From positions 1 to 64,000 of the forward strand of contig DASUWS010000203.1 of assembly GCA_036378295.1 (NCBI GenBank): a stretch of 64,000 bases of DNA. The letters are read 5' to 3'. Shown here piece after piece: positions 35,352 through 44,416 of this stretch (position 1 is its first letter; each line of letters opens with the position of its first letter). Both the position numbers and the translations under genes were made by a program. This DNA is from DAHUXT01 sp036378295. Lineage in GTDB: Bacteria; Chloroflexota; Ktedonobacteria; Ktedonobacterales; JADMIN01. Below the pieces are notes generated by a model. It did not search any database and was not told the DNA's origin. It worked only from the letters and a program-made list of their open reading frames with translations.

Positions 35352-36344
35352 ATGCCGCTTCCGCTTGCTTTGGCGCCGCACCTGACCGTGCGCGCGCCCA
35401 CTCATGATGAACTGCTCGCCATTTTCGAGTTGATCCAGGCGAGCGATCTCGATATCTTTGGCCAGTCCGACTATTCGCTGCAAGCGCTACGTCACGATTG
35501 GAGCCATCCAGGGTTCAACCCTGCCACCGACGCCTGGGTGGTGGCGCTGCCCGATGGTCGTTTCGTCGGCTATGCGCAGATCATGCACCGCAATCACTTC
35601 AAAATGTTTGGCATAGGCGTTGTTCACCCGGATTATTACAATCAGGGTATCGGGTCAGCGCTGGTGAAGCTCACGGAGGAACGATCACGCGAGCATATCC
35701 CACTGGCGCCCCCGGAAGCGCGTGTCTATCTGCATCTCTTTGTCGGCGCTGACCACAAGCCGTCCATTCACCTGCTGTCCGATCATGGCTATACCTTGGT
35801 ACGCCGCACCACTCGCATGCAGATTGAGATGGACGCGCCTCCGCCCGCACCAGTCTGGCCGGAAGGCATTTCGGTGCGCACGATGCTTCCAGGGCAGGAC
35901 GAGCGCGCCATCTGGGAGGCGATGGAAGAGGCATTCTCCGACCACTGGGGCCATTCTCCCGAACCGTTCGAGCAGTGGTTGGCGCGTCACCAGGAACCGG
36001 ATAGCCTCGTGCCCGATCTCCAATTCCTGGCGATGGCGGGCGAGACCGTCGCGGGCGCGGCGCTCTGCATCTATCTGGAAGATATCGGCTGGGTGAATGT
36101 GCTAGGGGTGCGGCGTTCCTGGCGGAAACACGGGCTGGGACTCGCGCTGCTCCACCATGCCTTCGGTGAGTTCTACCGTCGTGGGACGCATACGGTCGGG
36201 CTGACGGTCGATGCGCAGAGCCTGACGGGCGCGACTCGCCTCTATGAGCGAGCCGGAATGCATCCACTCACCCACTACGACTCCTATGCAAAAGAGCTGC
36301 GTCCCGGTGTCGAGCTGACCGTCCAATCGCTGGACGATGCGTAA
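35352..36344 (+). CDS. Tandem GNAT acetyltransferase
   Basis: A 330-aa protein with two GNAT domains. The first (about residues 10-160) has the acetyl-CoA loop IGVVHPDYYNQGIGSALVKLTEE. The second (about 175-325) has the segment VNVLGVRRSWRKHGLGLALLHHAFGEFYRRG and ends TRLYERAGMHPLTHYDSYAKEL. This double layout occurs in mycothiol-synthase-like and other Chloroflexota or actinobacterial acetyltransferases. Both acetyl-CoA pockets look complete. Substrate unknown. It follows the XRE gene by 120 bp on the same strand. Confidence 0.87.
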   Translation: MPLPLALAPHLTVRAPTHDELLAIFELIQASDLDIFGQSDYSLQALRHDWSHPGFNPATDAWVVALPDGRFVGYAQIMHRNHFKMFGIGVVHPDYYNQGIGSALVKLTEERSREHIPLAPPEARVYLHLFVGADHKPSIHLLSDHGYTLVRRTTRMQIEMDAPPPAPVWPEGISVRTMLPGQDERAIWEAMEEAFSDHWGHSPEPFEQWLARHQEPDSLVPDLQFLAMAGETVAGAALCIYLEDIGWVNVLGVRRSWRKHGLGLALLHHAFGEFYRRGTHTVGLTVDAQSLTGATRLYERAGMHPLTHYDSYAKELRPGVELTVQSLDDA

Positions 36345-36686
36345 GACGGGCGTATCGCCCAACTGGCTTGCGCCTGTGCCGAATGCTCGCATATACTACG
36401 CGCGGCGTTCCGCGCATGAAGGGATTTGAATGCGTACAGTAGCGCCCGACCCACGTGTGGAGGCGTGTAGGTGACGCGGTGGGAACTATGCGAGGCATTC
36501 GGCGGGTGGTTCCTCGGCCAGCACAGTCGTGACGTACGAAGCAAACCGGCATCTCCAATGCCGACAATGAGCGTATGGTGTGCATCTCTTTCCTCGCGGT
36601 AACGTGATGACTGCATGACACGCGCAGTGGAGGTTGTCCCCTGCGATGACTGTGTCATGCCCAACACGCGTGGAAGGATATGTGCA
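36345..36686. other. Leader region, 342 bp, with promoter and hairpins
   Basis: No gene is supported here. It holds a promoter-like pair TTGCGC (36368-36373) / TATACT (36392-36397) with an 18-bp spacer, a small hairpin GCGCGG (36400-36405) / CCGCGC (36410-36415) right after it, and a larger hairpin near the HAD gene. A transcript from here would have a 5' leader of about 280 bases, or could be a separate small RNA. Confidence 0.4.
36613..36660 (+). promoter_or_regulatory. Hairpin upstream of the HAD phosphatase ribosome-binding site
   Basis: Perfect 9-bp arms GCATGACAC (36613-36621) / GTGTCATGC (36652-36660) enclose a second stem CGCAG / CTGCG. The hairpin ends about 12 bases before the GAAGGA site of the HAD gene. 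It may be a leader control element or mRNA stabiliser. Confidence 0.4.
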
Positions 36687-37409
36687 ATGGCCCAAGCAAC
36701 CCATCCTCACTTTCCGTCTGAAGAGCACCCTGATACCGATCCGCGTCATCCGCGTACCGGCCCGGTGCTCTTTGACTGTGATGGCTTGCTGCTGGATACG
36801 GAAACCTGCTGGACGCGGGCGGAGTCGGCGCTTTTTGGCCGTTATGGCCGCTCGTTCGACCTCAGCGACAAACAGGCGCTCATTGGCCTGTCGTTGGCCG
36901 CTAGCGGCCGCGTGCTGGGTCGCCTCCTCGATCAACCACACCGTGGCGAGGCGCTCAGCGCTGAGTTGTTCGAGCTCGTGACCGAAGAACTGGCACGTGG
37001 CGCTGAGCCGCTTCCGGGAGCGGTGGCGCTTGTCGCCGCGTTGCAGGGGCGCCGACCCATCGCCGTCGTCTCCAATACGCCCAGTAGCCTTCTGCTGGCG
37101 ACAATTATACGGGCGGGGTTCACCGATGCCTTTGACCTCGTGCTTGGCAGCGATGCGGTTGCCGCGCCCAAACCCGCGCCCGACCTCTATCTACACGCGT
37201 GCGCCTCGCTGCGCAGCGATCCCGCCGAGGCGATTGCGCTGGAAGATTCGCCAACGGGCGTCGCCGCCGCACGCGCCGCGGGCGTCTATGTCATCGGCGT
37301 CCCATCACTGGCATCTACCGTCCTCGATGCGGATCTGCTTGCGCCATCACTCGCGCACCCGGATGTCTGGAGCATGCTACGGGTAGAATTTCCGCATGAT
37401 GACGCGTGA
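36687..37409 (+). CDS. HAD-family phosphatase (beta-phosphoglucomutase-like)
   Basis: A 240-aa haloacid-dehalogenase-type hydrolase. Motif I is LFDCDGLLLDTET, with the nucleophile and general acid Asp; a helical cap follows. Motif II is VVSNTPSS, motif III has Lys in APKPAPDLYLHA, and motif IV is ALEDSPTGVAAARAAG. This is the layout of phosphoglycolate phosphatase / beta-phosphoglucomutase-like enzymes acting on small sugar phosphates; the exact substrate is open. I chose the ATG at 36687, which has GAAGGA eight bases upstream, over the earlier Met at 36615, which would be inside the leader hairpin. Confidence 0.87.
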   Translation: MAQATHPHFPSEEHPDTDPRHPRTGPVLFDCDGLLLDTETCWTRAESALFGRYGRSFDLSDKQALIGLSLAASGRVLGRLLDQPHRGEALSAELFELVTEELARGAEPLPGAVALVAALQGRRPIAVVSNTPSSLLLATIIRAGFTDAFDLVLGSDAVAAPKPAPDLYLHACASLRSDPAEAIALEDSPTGVAAARAAGVYVIGVPSLASTVLDADLLAPSLAHPDVWSMLRVEFPHDDA

Positions 37410-37651
37410 TGGTGCGGCTCTCTGACCTCTGCCACCGCTTGGTGCGATCTATCAGGCTCGCGGGACCGCTGGAGCATCACCGTGCCGCACTGCTGGCGGG
37501 ATGTCTCACTGGTCCCCATCTTAAGCGCCTATGCGCAGGCGGTCCCATCTCGCGTCGAGCGAGCGTCTGATCATCGTCTGGTACGCAACGCTTGCGCCTC
37601 AGGCCCGGTTCACATGAGCAAACTGACCATATCTCAGCAAGGGGAAGAATC

Positions 37652-38050
37652 ATGAGCATCAACAGCGAGACCGTGCAGCAATGGCTCGATGCGTACACCC
37701 ACGCGTGGATGACGTATGACCCGGACGAGATCGGCAACCTCTTCAGCGAAGACGCCGAATACCGCTATCATCCGTGGGATGAGGGTGACGATGTCGTGCG
37801 CGGGCGCGCGCAGATCGTCGCGAACTGGCTTGAGAATCGCGACCGCGCCGGGACGTATCGCGGCGAGTACAGGCCGTTGTTGGTGCAAGGCGATCAGGCA
37901 ATCGCGGTAGGGGTGTCCTCCTACTTCACCGACGACACACAGGCCACGCTCGACCGCGCGTTCCACAACCTCTGGGTGTTGCGCTTCGACGATGCGGGAC
38001 AATGCCGCTCGTTCACGGAGTGGTACATGCAGGCGCCACGCGCGGCCTAA
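37652..38050 (+). CDS. NTF2-like (SnoaL-type) domain protein
   Basis: A 132-aa protein with a single NTF2-like cone fold: helical start WLDAYTHAWMTYDPDEIGNLFSEDAEYRYHPW, then G-R-x-I at VVRGRAQIVANW, then beta strands ending LWVLRFDDAGQCRSFTEWYMQ. Members include polyketide cyclases, limonene-epoxide hydrolases and binding proteins; the reaction is not predictable. AAGGGGA precedes the ATG at 37652. It is followed after 131 bp by a glycosyltransferase on the same strand. Confidence 0.82.
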   Translation: MSINSETVQQWLDAYTHAWMTYDPDEIGNLFSEDAEYRYHPWDEGDDVVRGRAQIVANWLENRDRAGTYRGEYRPLLVQGDQAIAVGVSSYFTDDTQATLDRAFHNLWVLRFDDAGQCRSFTEWYMQAPRAA

Positions 38051-38181
38051 CGCTCCAGACACCACCATGTCAGCTCGCCCCTTGCCCGCGTCACGCTGGC
38101 ACGCCTACGCGCCTTTTCGTCATAATCAGGACGGAGAGGACGCAGGCAAGCGGAGTGCATAGCAGCGAAAGGCGTGGCGTG

Positions 38182-39447
38182 ATGGCGCGGATTCTCTTGA
38201 CTACCTTTGGCTCCAGCGGCGACCTCAACCCATTTCTGGCGGTTGGGCTGGGTTTACGAGCGCGCGGCCATCAAGTCACGTTCGCGGTTGAGCGGAACTT
38301 TCAGTCTCAGGTGGTCGGGCTGGATTTCCCTTGCGTGCTGCTCGCTGGCGAGGCCGAAGCCGCACTGATGGACCACGCCGAATCGCTGGTATCGCGGGCG
38401 ACGCCGCTCGCCTCGCTGCGCATTCTGATGAATGAGGTGATTCTCCCGGCATTGCGCCCGAAAGTGGAAGATCTGCGTGCCGCGTGCGCCGGGGCCGATG
38501 TCCTCGTCTCGTCAGCGCAGCAGATCGCCACCTCGTTCGTCGCCGACCTCACCCATATTCCCTGGGCCACTATCGCCCTCTCACCTGTCGTCATCCCCTC
38601 GGCCTACATTGAGCCGCAACCGTCACCTGTGCCCATTCCCAAATCGCTCCAGCCGCTGGCCAACCGCGCCTCGTGGTGGGTAGGCATGGCAGCGGTGCGT
38701 CGCCTCTGGGACGTTCCCGTCAACCGGGTGCGGGCGGAGTATGGCCTGCCGCCTCGCCGTGATCTGGCGCAGGTGGGCAACCTCTCGCGCGAGTTGACGG
38801 CACTGGCTGTCTCCCCGGCATATACACCGCGTCCGCCGGACTGGCCCGCATGGGTGCGTCAGACGGGCTTCTGCTTCTGGGATGCTCCGGAGACCTGGGA
38901 AGAGCCGCCGGAGCTTACGGCATTTCTGGCGGACGAGCGCCCGGTCGTCGCGATCTCATCGGGTTCGGTCTCGGATAAAGTGGCAGGCGCCTTCGACCCC
39001 ATGTATCGCGCGGGCATCGAGGCGATTCGCCTGGCGGGTGCGCGAGCACTGGTCATCGGCGCGCCGCCGGAAGCCCTGCCAGATCCGCTGCCGGGCGATG
39101 TCTTCGCCTTGCATTATGCGCCGTTCTCGCAGGTCTATCCCCGCTGCGCGGCGGCAATCCATCACGGAGGCATCGGCACACTGGCACAGGGGTTGCGCGC
39201 GGGCATCCCAGCGCTGGTGGTGCCGTGGGGCGTCGATCAATTCTTCGCGGGCGCGCAGCTTGCGCGTACCGGCGCGGGCCGCTGGCTCCGCCGTCCTTCG
39301 TTCACGGCGGAGCGTGGCGCGCGGGAACTCACGGCGCTGCTAGATGACCCCTCCTACCGGAAGCGGGCGCAAGCCATCGCACAGCAGATCGCCGCCGAAG
39401 ATGGTGTCGGCGCGTTCATCGGCCTGCTGGAGAAGATGCTCGGCTGA
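38182..39447 (+). CDS. UDP-glycosyltransferase, GT1 (sterol/macrolide glucosyltransferase-like)
   Basis: A 421-aa two-domain GT-B glycosyltransferase. The N-terminal acceptor domain starts RILLTTFGSSGDLNPFLAVGLGLRARGHQV, the phrase typical of sterol and polyketide glycosyltransferases. The C-terminal donor site reads HHGGIGTLAQGLRAGIPALVVPWGVDQFFAGAQLARTGAG. It transfers a sugar from a nucleotide donor to a lipophilic acceptor, probably at the cytosolic face of the membrane. I chose the ATG at 38182, where the family starts; the longer frame overlaps the preceding gene. Confidence 0.9.
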   Translation: MARILLTTFGSSGDLNPFLAVGLGLRARGHQVTFAVERNFQSQVVGLDFPCVLLAGEAEAALMDHAESLVSRATPLASLRILMNEVILPALRPKVEDLRAACAGADVLVSSAQQIATSFVADLTHIPWATIALSPVVIPSAYIEPQPSPVPIPKSLQPLANRASWWVGMAAVRRLWDVPVNRVRAEYGLPPRRDLAQVGNLSRELTALAVSPAYTPRPPDWPAWVRQTGFCFWDAPETWEEPPELTAFLADERPVVAISSGSVSDKVAGAFDPMYRAGIEAIRLAGARALVIGAPPEALPDPLPGDVFALHYAPFSQVYPRCAAAIHHGGIGTLAQGLRAGIPALVVPWGVDQFFAGAQLARTGAGRWLRRPSFTAERGARELTALLDDPSYRKRAQAIAQQIAAEDGVGAFIGLLEKMLG

Positions 39448-39871
39448 GTGATTGCCTCGATGGTAGAGAACCATGTCGCACCACCCACCGCTCACCACAA
39501 TGCTGTCCGGAATGACCCGCCCTGAACGCCGCTCACTCGCGCCAATCTCGTGAGCATATCGTGACCTTGCCTGACCCCACTGTGACGGCGGCAAAATGCG
39601 ATTCTACTATTACCGCCTCTGAACCGCCTCTGAGTGAGCGAGGAAGTAGAACAGATGACTGCAGGGACGATCAGGCACTCGCCACACGCCACTTCCGACC
39701 TGAGAGACCTTCTCATGATGGATTACGCCGATGCAGTGTCATGGCTTATCTGGAGAAGCATGGCACCGCTTGTGCTGAATCCAGAGACCAGGACGAGGCA
39801 CGATGCCCTGCCATTGGGTCCGCAATGGGCAGGCGCGTCAACCCTCCTCGCAGGGAAGGAGCCGACGAGAT
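39448..39871. other. Intergenic stretch, 424 bp, no supported gene
   Basis: It lies between the glycosyltransferase and the methyltransferase. A 90-codon frame beginning at the ATG at 39655 has a fair GAGGAAG site but no recognisable feature and overlaps the next start; I left it out. No clear terminator is seen. Confidence 0.4.
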
Positions 39872-40594
39872 ATGGACAGGGAGCAGGGAAGCGCTCAGGT
39901 CGCAGTATCTCTCAGATGCGCGCGTGATGAGGCACTGGCGGCGCTCCTCAAGGATCGTCTGGCACATGACCGGAGGACGGAGCATCTACAGCTCGACGTG
40001 CGGGTTGATGGGGCAATTGCTCACGTGTCTGGTGGGGTTGGCTCAGAGGATGAGCGCGCCCTCGTGCGGCGGCTGCTACGTCAGCAAGGCGGTATCTACG
40101 CCGTCTGGGACCTGCTCCAGCTACCGGCGCAACGGCTGGAGGTCGCCGACTTTGGCTGCGGCGGGCATAAGCAGATCCCAGGGGCGTACGGCGTGGACCA
40201 GGTGCTGATGCCGGGTGTGGATGCCGTCGCCGACCTCGAACGCGAGCTTCCGTTCGATAGCGACGCCTTTGACCATATCTTTGCCATTCACGTGCTGGAG
40301 CACATTCACAACCTGCTCGGCCTGATGCGCGAGCTTCACCGGGTGCTCCGTCCAACTGGCGTGCTTCATGTCTTCGCGCCGCATTGGCGACACCCCAACG
40401 CCATCGCCGACCCAACCCACGTGCGCATGATCCATGTGCAGACGTTCAAGTATTTCTGTGAGCCCCATCCAGAGGTAGCTCCCTGGCGACCGCTCATGGT
40501 GACCGCATCGGATGATACCGTCCATGCTGACCTGCAGCCGCTCAAAGACGGCCCACTCGCCAGCTCCGTTGAGCTTGCCCGCTGGTTCGCCTGA
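39872..40594 (+). CDS. BON-like domain fused to SAM-dependent methyltransferase
   Basis: A 240-aa protein. Residues about 12-75 resemble a BON domain (LKDRLAHDRRTEHLQLDVRV, then DGAIAHVSGGVGSEDERALV and GGIYAVWDLL), normally a lipid- or ligand-binding fold. Residues about 85-200 are a class I methyltransferase: motif I VADFGCGGHKQIPGAYGVDQ, acidic motif DAVADLERELPFDSDAFDHI, then HVLEHIHNLLGLMRELHRVLRPTGVLHVFAP. This is the Methyltransf_11 pattern. The ATG at 39872 has AAGGAG ten bases upstream. The acceptor is unknown; the combination is uncommon. Confidence 0.75.
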   Translation: MDREQGSAQVAVSLRCARDEALAALLKDRLAHDRRTEHLQLDVRVDGAIAHVSGGVGSEDERALVRRLLRQQGGIYAVWDLLQLPAQRLEVADFGCGGHKQIPGAYGVDQVLMPGVDAVADLERELPFDSDAFDHIFAIHVLEHIHNLLGLMRELHRVLRPTGVLHVFAPHWRHPNAIADPTHVRMIHVQTFKYFCEPHPEVAPWRPLMVTASDDTVHADLQPLKDGPLASSVELARWFA

Positions 40595-40807
40595 CCATCC
40601 CCGCGCCAGCCCATCGCGGACCAGACGTTGCTGAAGATCGCGCAGGCGCGTCCATCGCCTTGCCGGAGAAGATGCTGGCCTCAACAGTGTGAACAGCTAT
40701 GACGGCAATTCCAGATGGCGTGTATCGTTTCTAGCGTTTCAGCGTCTAGCAGGACGGATTCTCCGTGCCACTCGTCGCACTCGGCTCTACGCTTACGGTC
40801 ATGTCAC

Positions 40808-42112
40808 TCACGCCTTCACGTAGGTCATGGGGCCAACCAACCGCACCAGCCCTTTGAGCTCCAGCATCACCAGCGTGCCCGATACCTCAGCGACCGGCAT
40901 TCCCGACGCGCGGCAGAGATCGTCGATATGCCCTGGCTCATCGCTGGCATCCAGCAACGCCAGCAGCCGCGCCTCGCTGTCGTTCTCCGGCAGGGTCTCG
41001 CGCAGCTCCAGCATCTCTATCTGCTGTGGCGCCAGGTGCAGATTCAACTCCGAGAGAATATCGCCGACCTCCAGCACCATCTTTGCGCCGTCCTGAATCA
41101 GCCGATTCGCGCCGGTGCTCGTCCGGCTGGTGACGTTGCCGGGTACGGCGAAGACATCGCGCCCCTGCTCGGCGGCGAAGCGTGTGGTGATCAACGCACC
41201 GCTCGTTTCGGGCGCTTCGGTCACCAGCACGCCAAGCGAGAGGCCGCTAATCAGCCGGTTGCGCGCGGGGAAATTGCCTGCCTCTGGCTGGGTGCCCGGC
41301 GGGAACTCCGTCAGAATGGCCCCCTGCTCGATCATGCGTGCCGCCAGCTTGGCGTTATCCGGCGGATAGACCAGATCCGGCCCGCAGCCAAGCACAGCAA
41401 TCGTCCGTCCGCCTGCCTCCAGCGTGGCATGGTGCGCGAAGGTATCTATGCCGCGTGCCAGCCCGCTGACAATCGTGATGGACTGCCGCGCAAGCTCACT
41501 CGCCAGCTTCACGGTCATCTGGCGGCCATAGGGGCTCGCTCGCCGCGTGCCCACAATGCCAAGCGCCCATTCGTCCTGTGGCGCGAGCGTCCCGCGCAGA
41601 TAGAGTACCGGCGGTGGCAGGGGAATCTCGCGCAAGAGCCGGGGATAGGCCGGGTCGATGAGCCGCAACACGCCTACGCGCAACCTGATGAGCCGCTCGA
41701 CCTCAGCCGCTGGCTCGATGAGCCTCCGCTGCTGCTCCAGTGATGTCGCGGTACGGGTATCCAGGCCCGCCGCCTGCCAGCCACTCGCCGTAGCCTCCCA
41801 TGCGGCGCGGGCGCTGCCGAAGGCTTCCAGCAGCAGCCGGAACCGCGCCGGGCCAATGCCCCTGACACGATTGAGCGCCAGCCAGTAGGGCAGATCAGGG
41901 TCGTCAAACGCGGTTCCCATGGCGGCCGTGAGGCGCGGGCCATGCGTACCGTCCAGCGCATCGGCTTCCAGATAGGGAATGGCGGGTGGAATGCCACCTC
42001 TTCCCGCGTCTCTGGCCTCGCTCTCGGAGGTTCCCGCCTCATCATCGAGCAGGCTGGCGAAGAGCGAATCGGCGTCGTCAGGCGGGGGCGTCTTGGGCGA
42101 GCGTCGGGGCAT
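40808..42112 (-). CDS. dprA: DNA-processing protein DprA
   Basis: A 434-aa protein that binds single-stranded DNA and loads RecA during natural transformation. An N-terminal segment of about 75 residues is acidic and low complexity, then a helix-hairpin-helix-like region (ALNRVRGIGPARFRLLLEAFG). The Rossmann-like DprA core has LGIVGTRRASPYGR, TIVSGLARGIDTFAHHATLEAGG, AVLGCGPDLVYPPDN and FPARNRLISGLS. A C-terminal winged-helix-like domain (HIDDLCRASGMPVAEVSGTLVMLELKGLVRLV) completes the long form. It is alone on the minus strand. Other competence genes are not visible here. Confidence 0.95.
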   Translation of the reverse strand: MPRRSPKTPPPDDADSLFASLLDDEAGTSESEARDAGRGGIPPAIPYLEADALDGTHGPRLTAAMGTAFDDPDLPYWLALNRVRGIGPARFRLLLEAFGSARAAWEATASGWQAAGLDTRTATSLEQQRRLIEPAAEVERLIRLRVGVLRLIDPAYPRLLREIPLPPPVLYLRGTLAPQDEWALGIVGTRRASPYGRQMTVKLASELARQSITIVSGLARGIDTFAHHATLEAGGRTIAVLGCGPDLVYPPDNAKLAARMIEQGAILTEFPPGTQPEAGNFPARNRLISGLSLGVLVTEAPETSGALITTRFAAEQGRDVFAVPGNVTSRTSTGANRLIQDGAKMVLEVGDILSELNLHLAPQQIEMLELRETLPENDSEARLLALLDASDEPGHIDDLCRASGMPVAEVSGTLVMLELKGLVRLVGPMTYVKA

Positions 42113-42253
42113 GCGGCGTCATCTCTTTCTCTCTGGATGCCGGACGGCGATGTGGTCTCAGCAACTACAACGCTGTCTGCCCGCCTCTGTAACCGGCAAG
42201 CGCTTTTCCTGGGCCACTATGGCGACCGGGCATGCCCCAACCGCCATTGCCTG

Positions 42254-42883
42254 TTACCAGCCGCGCGCCTGCCACTCATCCAGCGCGGGTCGCTCGTTCC
42301 CGATGGTGGTGGATTTCCCATGTCCTGGGAGCACAAGCGTGCTATCGGGCAGAATGAAGAGTTTCTCACGCAGGCTGGTCATAATCTGGGGGAAGTCGCC
42401 GAGTGGCTGTTTCGTCGCGCCGGGGCCGCCGGGAAAGAGTGTATCGCCGCTGAAGAGGCAGCCATCGGCCAGAAAACAGACGCCGCCGGGTGTGTGGCCA
42501 GGCGTGTGGATGACACGGATCTCGCCTGAGCCAAGCCCGATGCGCTGACCATCGGTGAGGGCGAAATTCGGCGTAAGCGGCAGCATATCAGCGTCCGCCA
42601 GGTGAACGCCTACCGGCACGCCCCATGTATCGCGCAGTTGTCCCAGGGCGCCCCAATGGTCGGCATGGCCATGCGTCAGCAGAATCATGCGGACCCGCGC
42701 CTTCACCCTGGCAATCTCGCTCGCGAGGCGCTCCGCCTCATCGGAGGCATCAATCAGCACCGCTTCACGCGTCTGAGGCGAGATGAGCAAGTAGACGTTA
42801 TTCTCCATCGGCCCAGTTTCGAAGGTATAGCGCTCAAACTGGCCATGCGCCGTCGTCGCCGGAGCATTCCCGCGCTTCTGCAT
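42254..42883 (-). CDS. Metallo-beta-lactamase-fold hydrolase (glyoxalase II-like)
   Basis: A 209-aa MBL-fold hydrolase. Metal motifs are LTHGHADHWG (HxHxDH), HTPGHTPGG, FSGDTLFPGG and LPGHGKSTTIGNE, the glyoxalase II / YcbL-type arrangement for two metal ions. Likely it hydrolyses a small thioester in the cytosol. The ATG at 42883 has AAGGAG nine bases upstream; the longer frame to 42970 has no site. It precedes dprA on the same strand by 141 bp. Confidence 0.88.
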   Translation of the reverse strand: MQKRGNAPATTAHGQFERYTFETGPMENNVYLLISPQTREAVLIDASDEAERLASEIARVKARVRMILLTHGHADHWGALGQLRDTWGVPVGVHLADADMLPLTPNFALTDGQRIGLGSGEIRVIHTPGHTPGGVCFLADGCLFSGDTLFPGGPGATKQPLGDFPQIMTSLREKLFILPDSTLVLPGHGKSTTIGNERPALDEWQARGW

Positions 42884-43133
42884 ATGCCGCAACTCCTTAT
42901 CCAGAGATACCCGTCCGGATCTATCAGCTACACCAGCCAAAACAAGAGCTGGCAACCGCTGGTGATGCATGATGTTTTATGATGGCCCGAACCTTGCGCT
43001 CACCAGTATACGACGCCGCTGGCACACAAATTGTACATGGTCTTGTGATCTGTCCTGTGTATGAGCGTCGCAGGACCCCAGCGCGCATGGAACGCGAGCG
43101 GCCCAGGTCGAGCGTCTAGAGGAGCTTAAGGCG

Positions 43134-44291
43134 ATGGCAAGTCAACAGGCGATGAGACACCCAGCAGGCCAGCGTGCAGAACAGCACGCGCATGGCAAGG
43201 GCCTGAAACAGCGCATCCAACCATTGCTCGAGTTCTGGCAGAAGTTGAGCAACGACTGGATCTTCAACCTGTCCGGGCTGCTCGCCTACAACTTTCTCAT
43301 GTCCATCTTCCCGATTCTGCTGGCATTGCTGGCTGTGGCTGGATTCATCCTCAATGCCATCTCGCCAGGGAGCGAACAGCAGCTCGTCAATGCAATAGCT
43401 GGCGCGTTGCCCGGCGGCGCCTCGGGTTCGGGCGGGCAGATCGTGCATGCGGCACTAACACGGCTACAGCGCCAGGCGGGTGCTCTGTTTGTCATCGGCC
43501 TGCTAACGGCGGTCTTTACTGGCTCACGGCTGTTCGTGACAATCGAGAACTGCTTTGGCATCATCTTCCGGCTACGGAGCCGCAACATAATACGGCAGAA
43601 CCTGATGGCCATCGGGATGCTGTTGCTCTATGTCGTGCTGGTGCCCATCATCTTTCTGGCGTCGTTTGTGCCGACGGCGATTGTCAATGCCCTCAACGCC
43701 ACCACTGGAGACGCTGGTCTCTCCGGCCTGCTGATTCGTCTCGTCGGTTTGCTGGCTTCCTTCGCCGTCGCGGCGATACTCTTCGGCGCGATCTATGTGG
43801 TGGTACCCAATCACCCGGTGCGCTTCCGTGAGGTCTGGAAGGGAACGCTCCTGGCAGCGGCACTGCTCCTGCTCTATGAGCTGGTTTTCCCGATCTACGA
43901 GAGCCTTATGCTCAAGCCCGGCAATTATGGCGCAGTCGCGGGCTTCGCTATCGTCATCCTCGTGTTCTTCTACTACCTGGCTGTCATCCTGCTGTTGGGG
44001 GCAGAGGTGAACTCATGGATGGCGGGCCAGCGCCAAACCGCCAGTGATATCCCCGCGATTCTACACGAAGTGCAGGTGCACAACACCACGCGCGGCGCGG
44101 CAGGGCCAACGGCGGGTCAGCCGCAGGAAGACCTACAAAATCGCGCAGGCGCGCAGGCGATGGAAACGCAGAGCGAGGCTATGGAGCACGAAAACAGCGA
44201 TCATAGCCGCGATACCAAGCCATCAACCGTCCAGCCGGGCGCGGCGGCCAGCCCCGCCAACAACACCAACACTACCGGGCCAGATTCTTAG
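43134..44291 (+). CDS. YihY/BrkB-family membrane protein
   Basis: A 385-aa inner-membrane protein of the YihY/virulence factor BrkB family. Six helices span about residues 40-300, starting with the family phrase FNLSGLLAYNFLMSIFPILLALLAVAGF and ending AGFAIVILVFFYYLAVILLLGAEVNSWM. An 85-residue hydrophilic C-terminal tail (Gln/Thr/Ala-rich) is extra. The molecular function is unsettled; roles in transport or envelope integrity have been proposed. GAGGAG precedes the ATG. Confidence 0.9.
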   Translation: MASQQAMRHPAGQRAEQHAHGKGLKQRIQPLLEFWQKLSNDWIFNLSGLLAYNFLMSIFPILLALLAVAGFILNAISPGSEQQLVNAIAGALPGGASGSGGQIVHAALTRLQRQAGALFVIGLLTAVFTGSRLFVTIENCFGIIFRLRSRNIIRQNLMAIGMLLLYVVLVPIIFLASFVPTAIVNALNATTGDAGLSGLLIRLVGLLASFAVAAILFGAIYVVVPNHPVRFREVWKGTLLAAALLLLYELVFPIYESLMLKPGNYGAVAGFAIVILVFFYYLAVILLLGAEVNSWMAGQRQTASDIPAILHEVQVHNTTRGAAGPTAGQPQEDLQNRAGAQAMETQSEAMEHENSDHSRDTKPSTVQPGAAASPANNTNTTGPDS

Positions 44292-44416
44292 ACGATCAGG
44301 GACGTTTCCGACGCTGGCACAGGAGTGAGCGAGAGACGCGCGGCAGGCTCGGTATTGCCATTGGGCGGGTGTCGTGGCGGCAGCCCTCTGGCTGGAGGAC
44401 GCCGCTGCCACTGCCG

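Noticed and set aside
36284..36941. Minus-strand frames near the HAD gene
   Set aside because: They lack start signals and oppose a well-supported HAD gene and its leader.
39655..39927. Small frame starting MTAGTIRHSPH before the methyltransferase
   Set aside because: Start site is fair but the sequence has no family features and overlaps the better-supported next gene; could be revisited if conserved.
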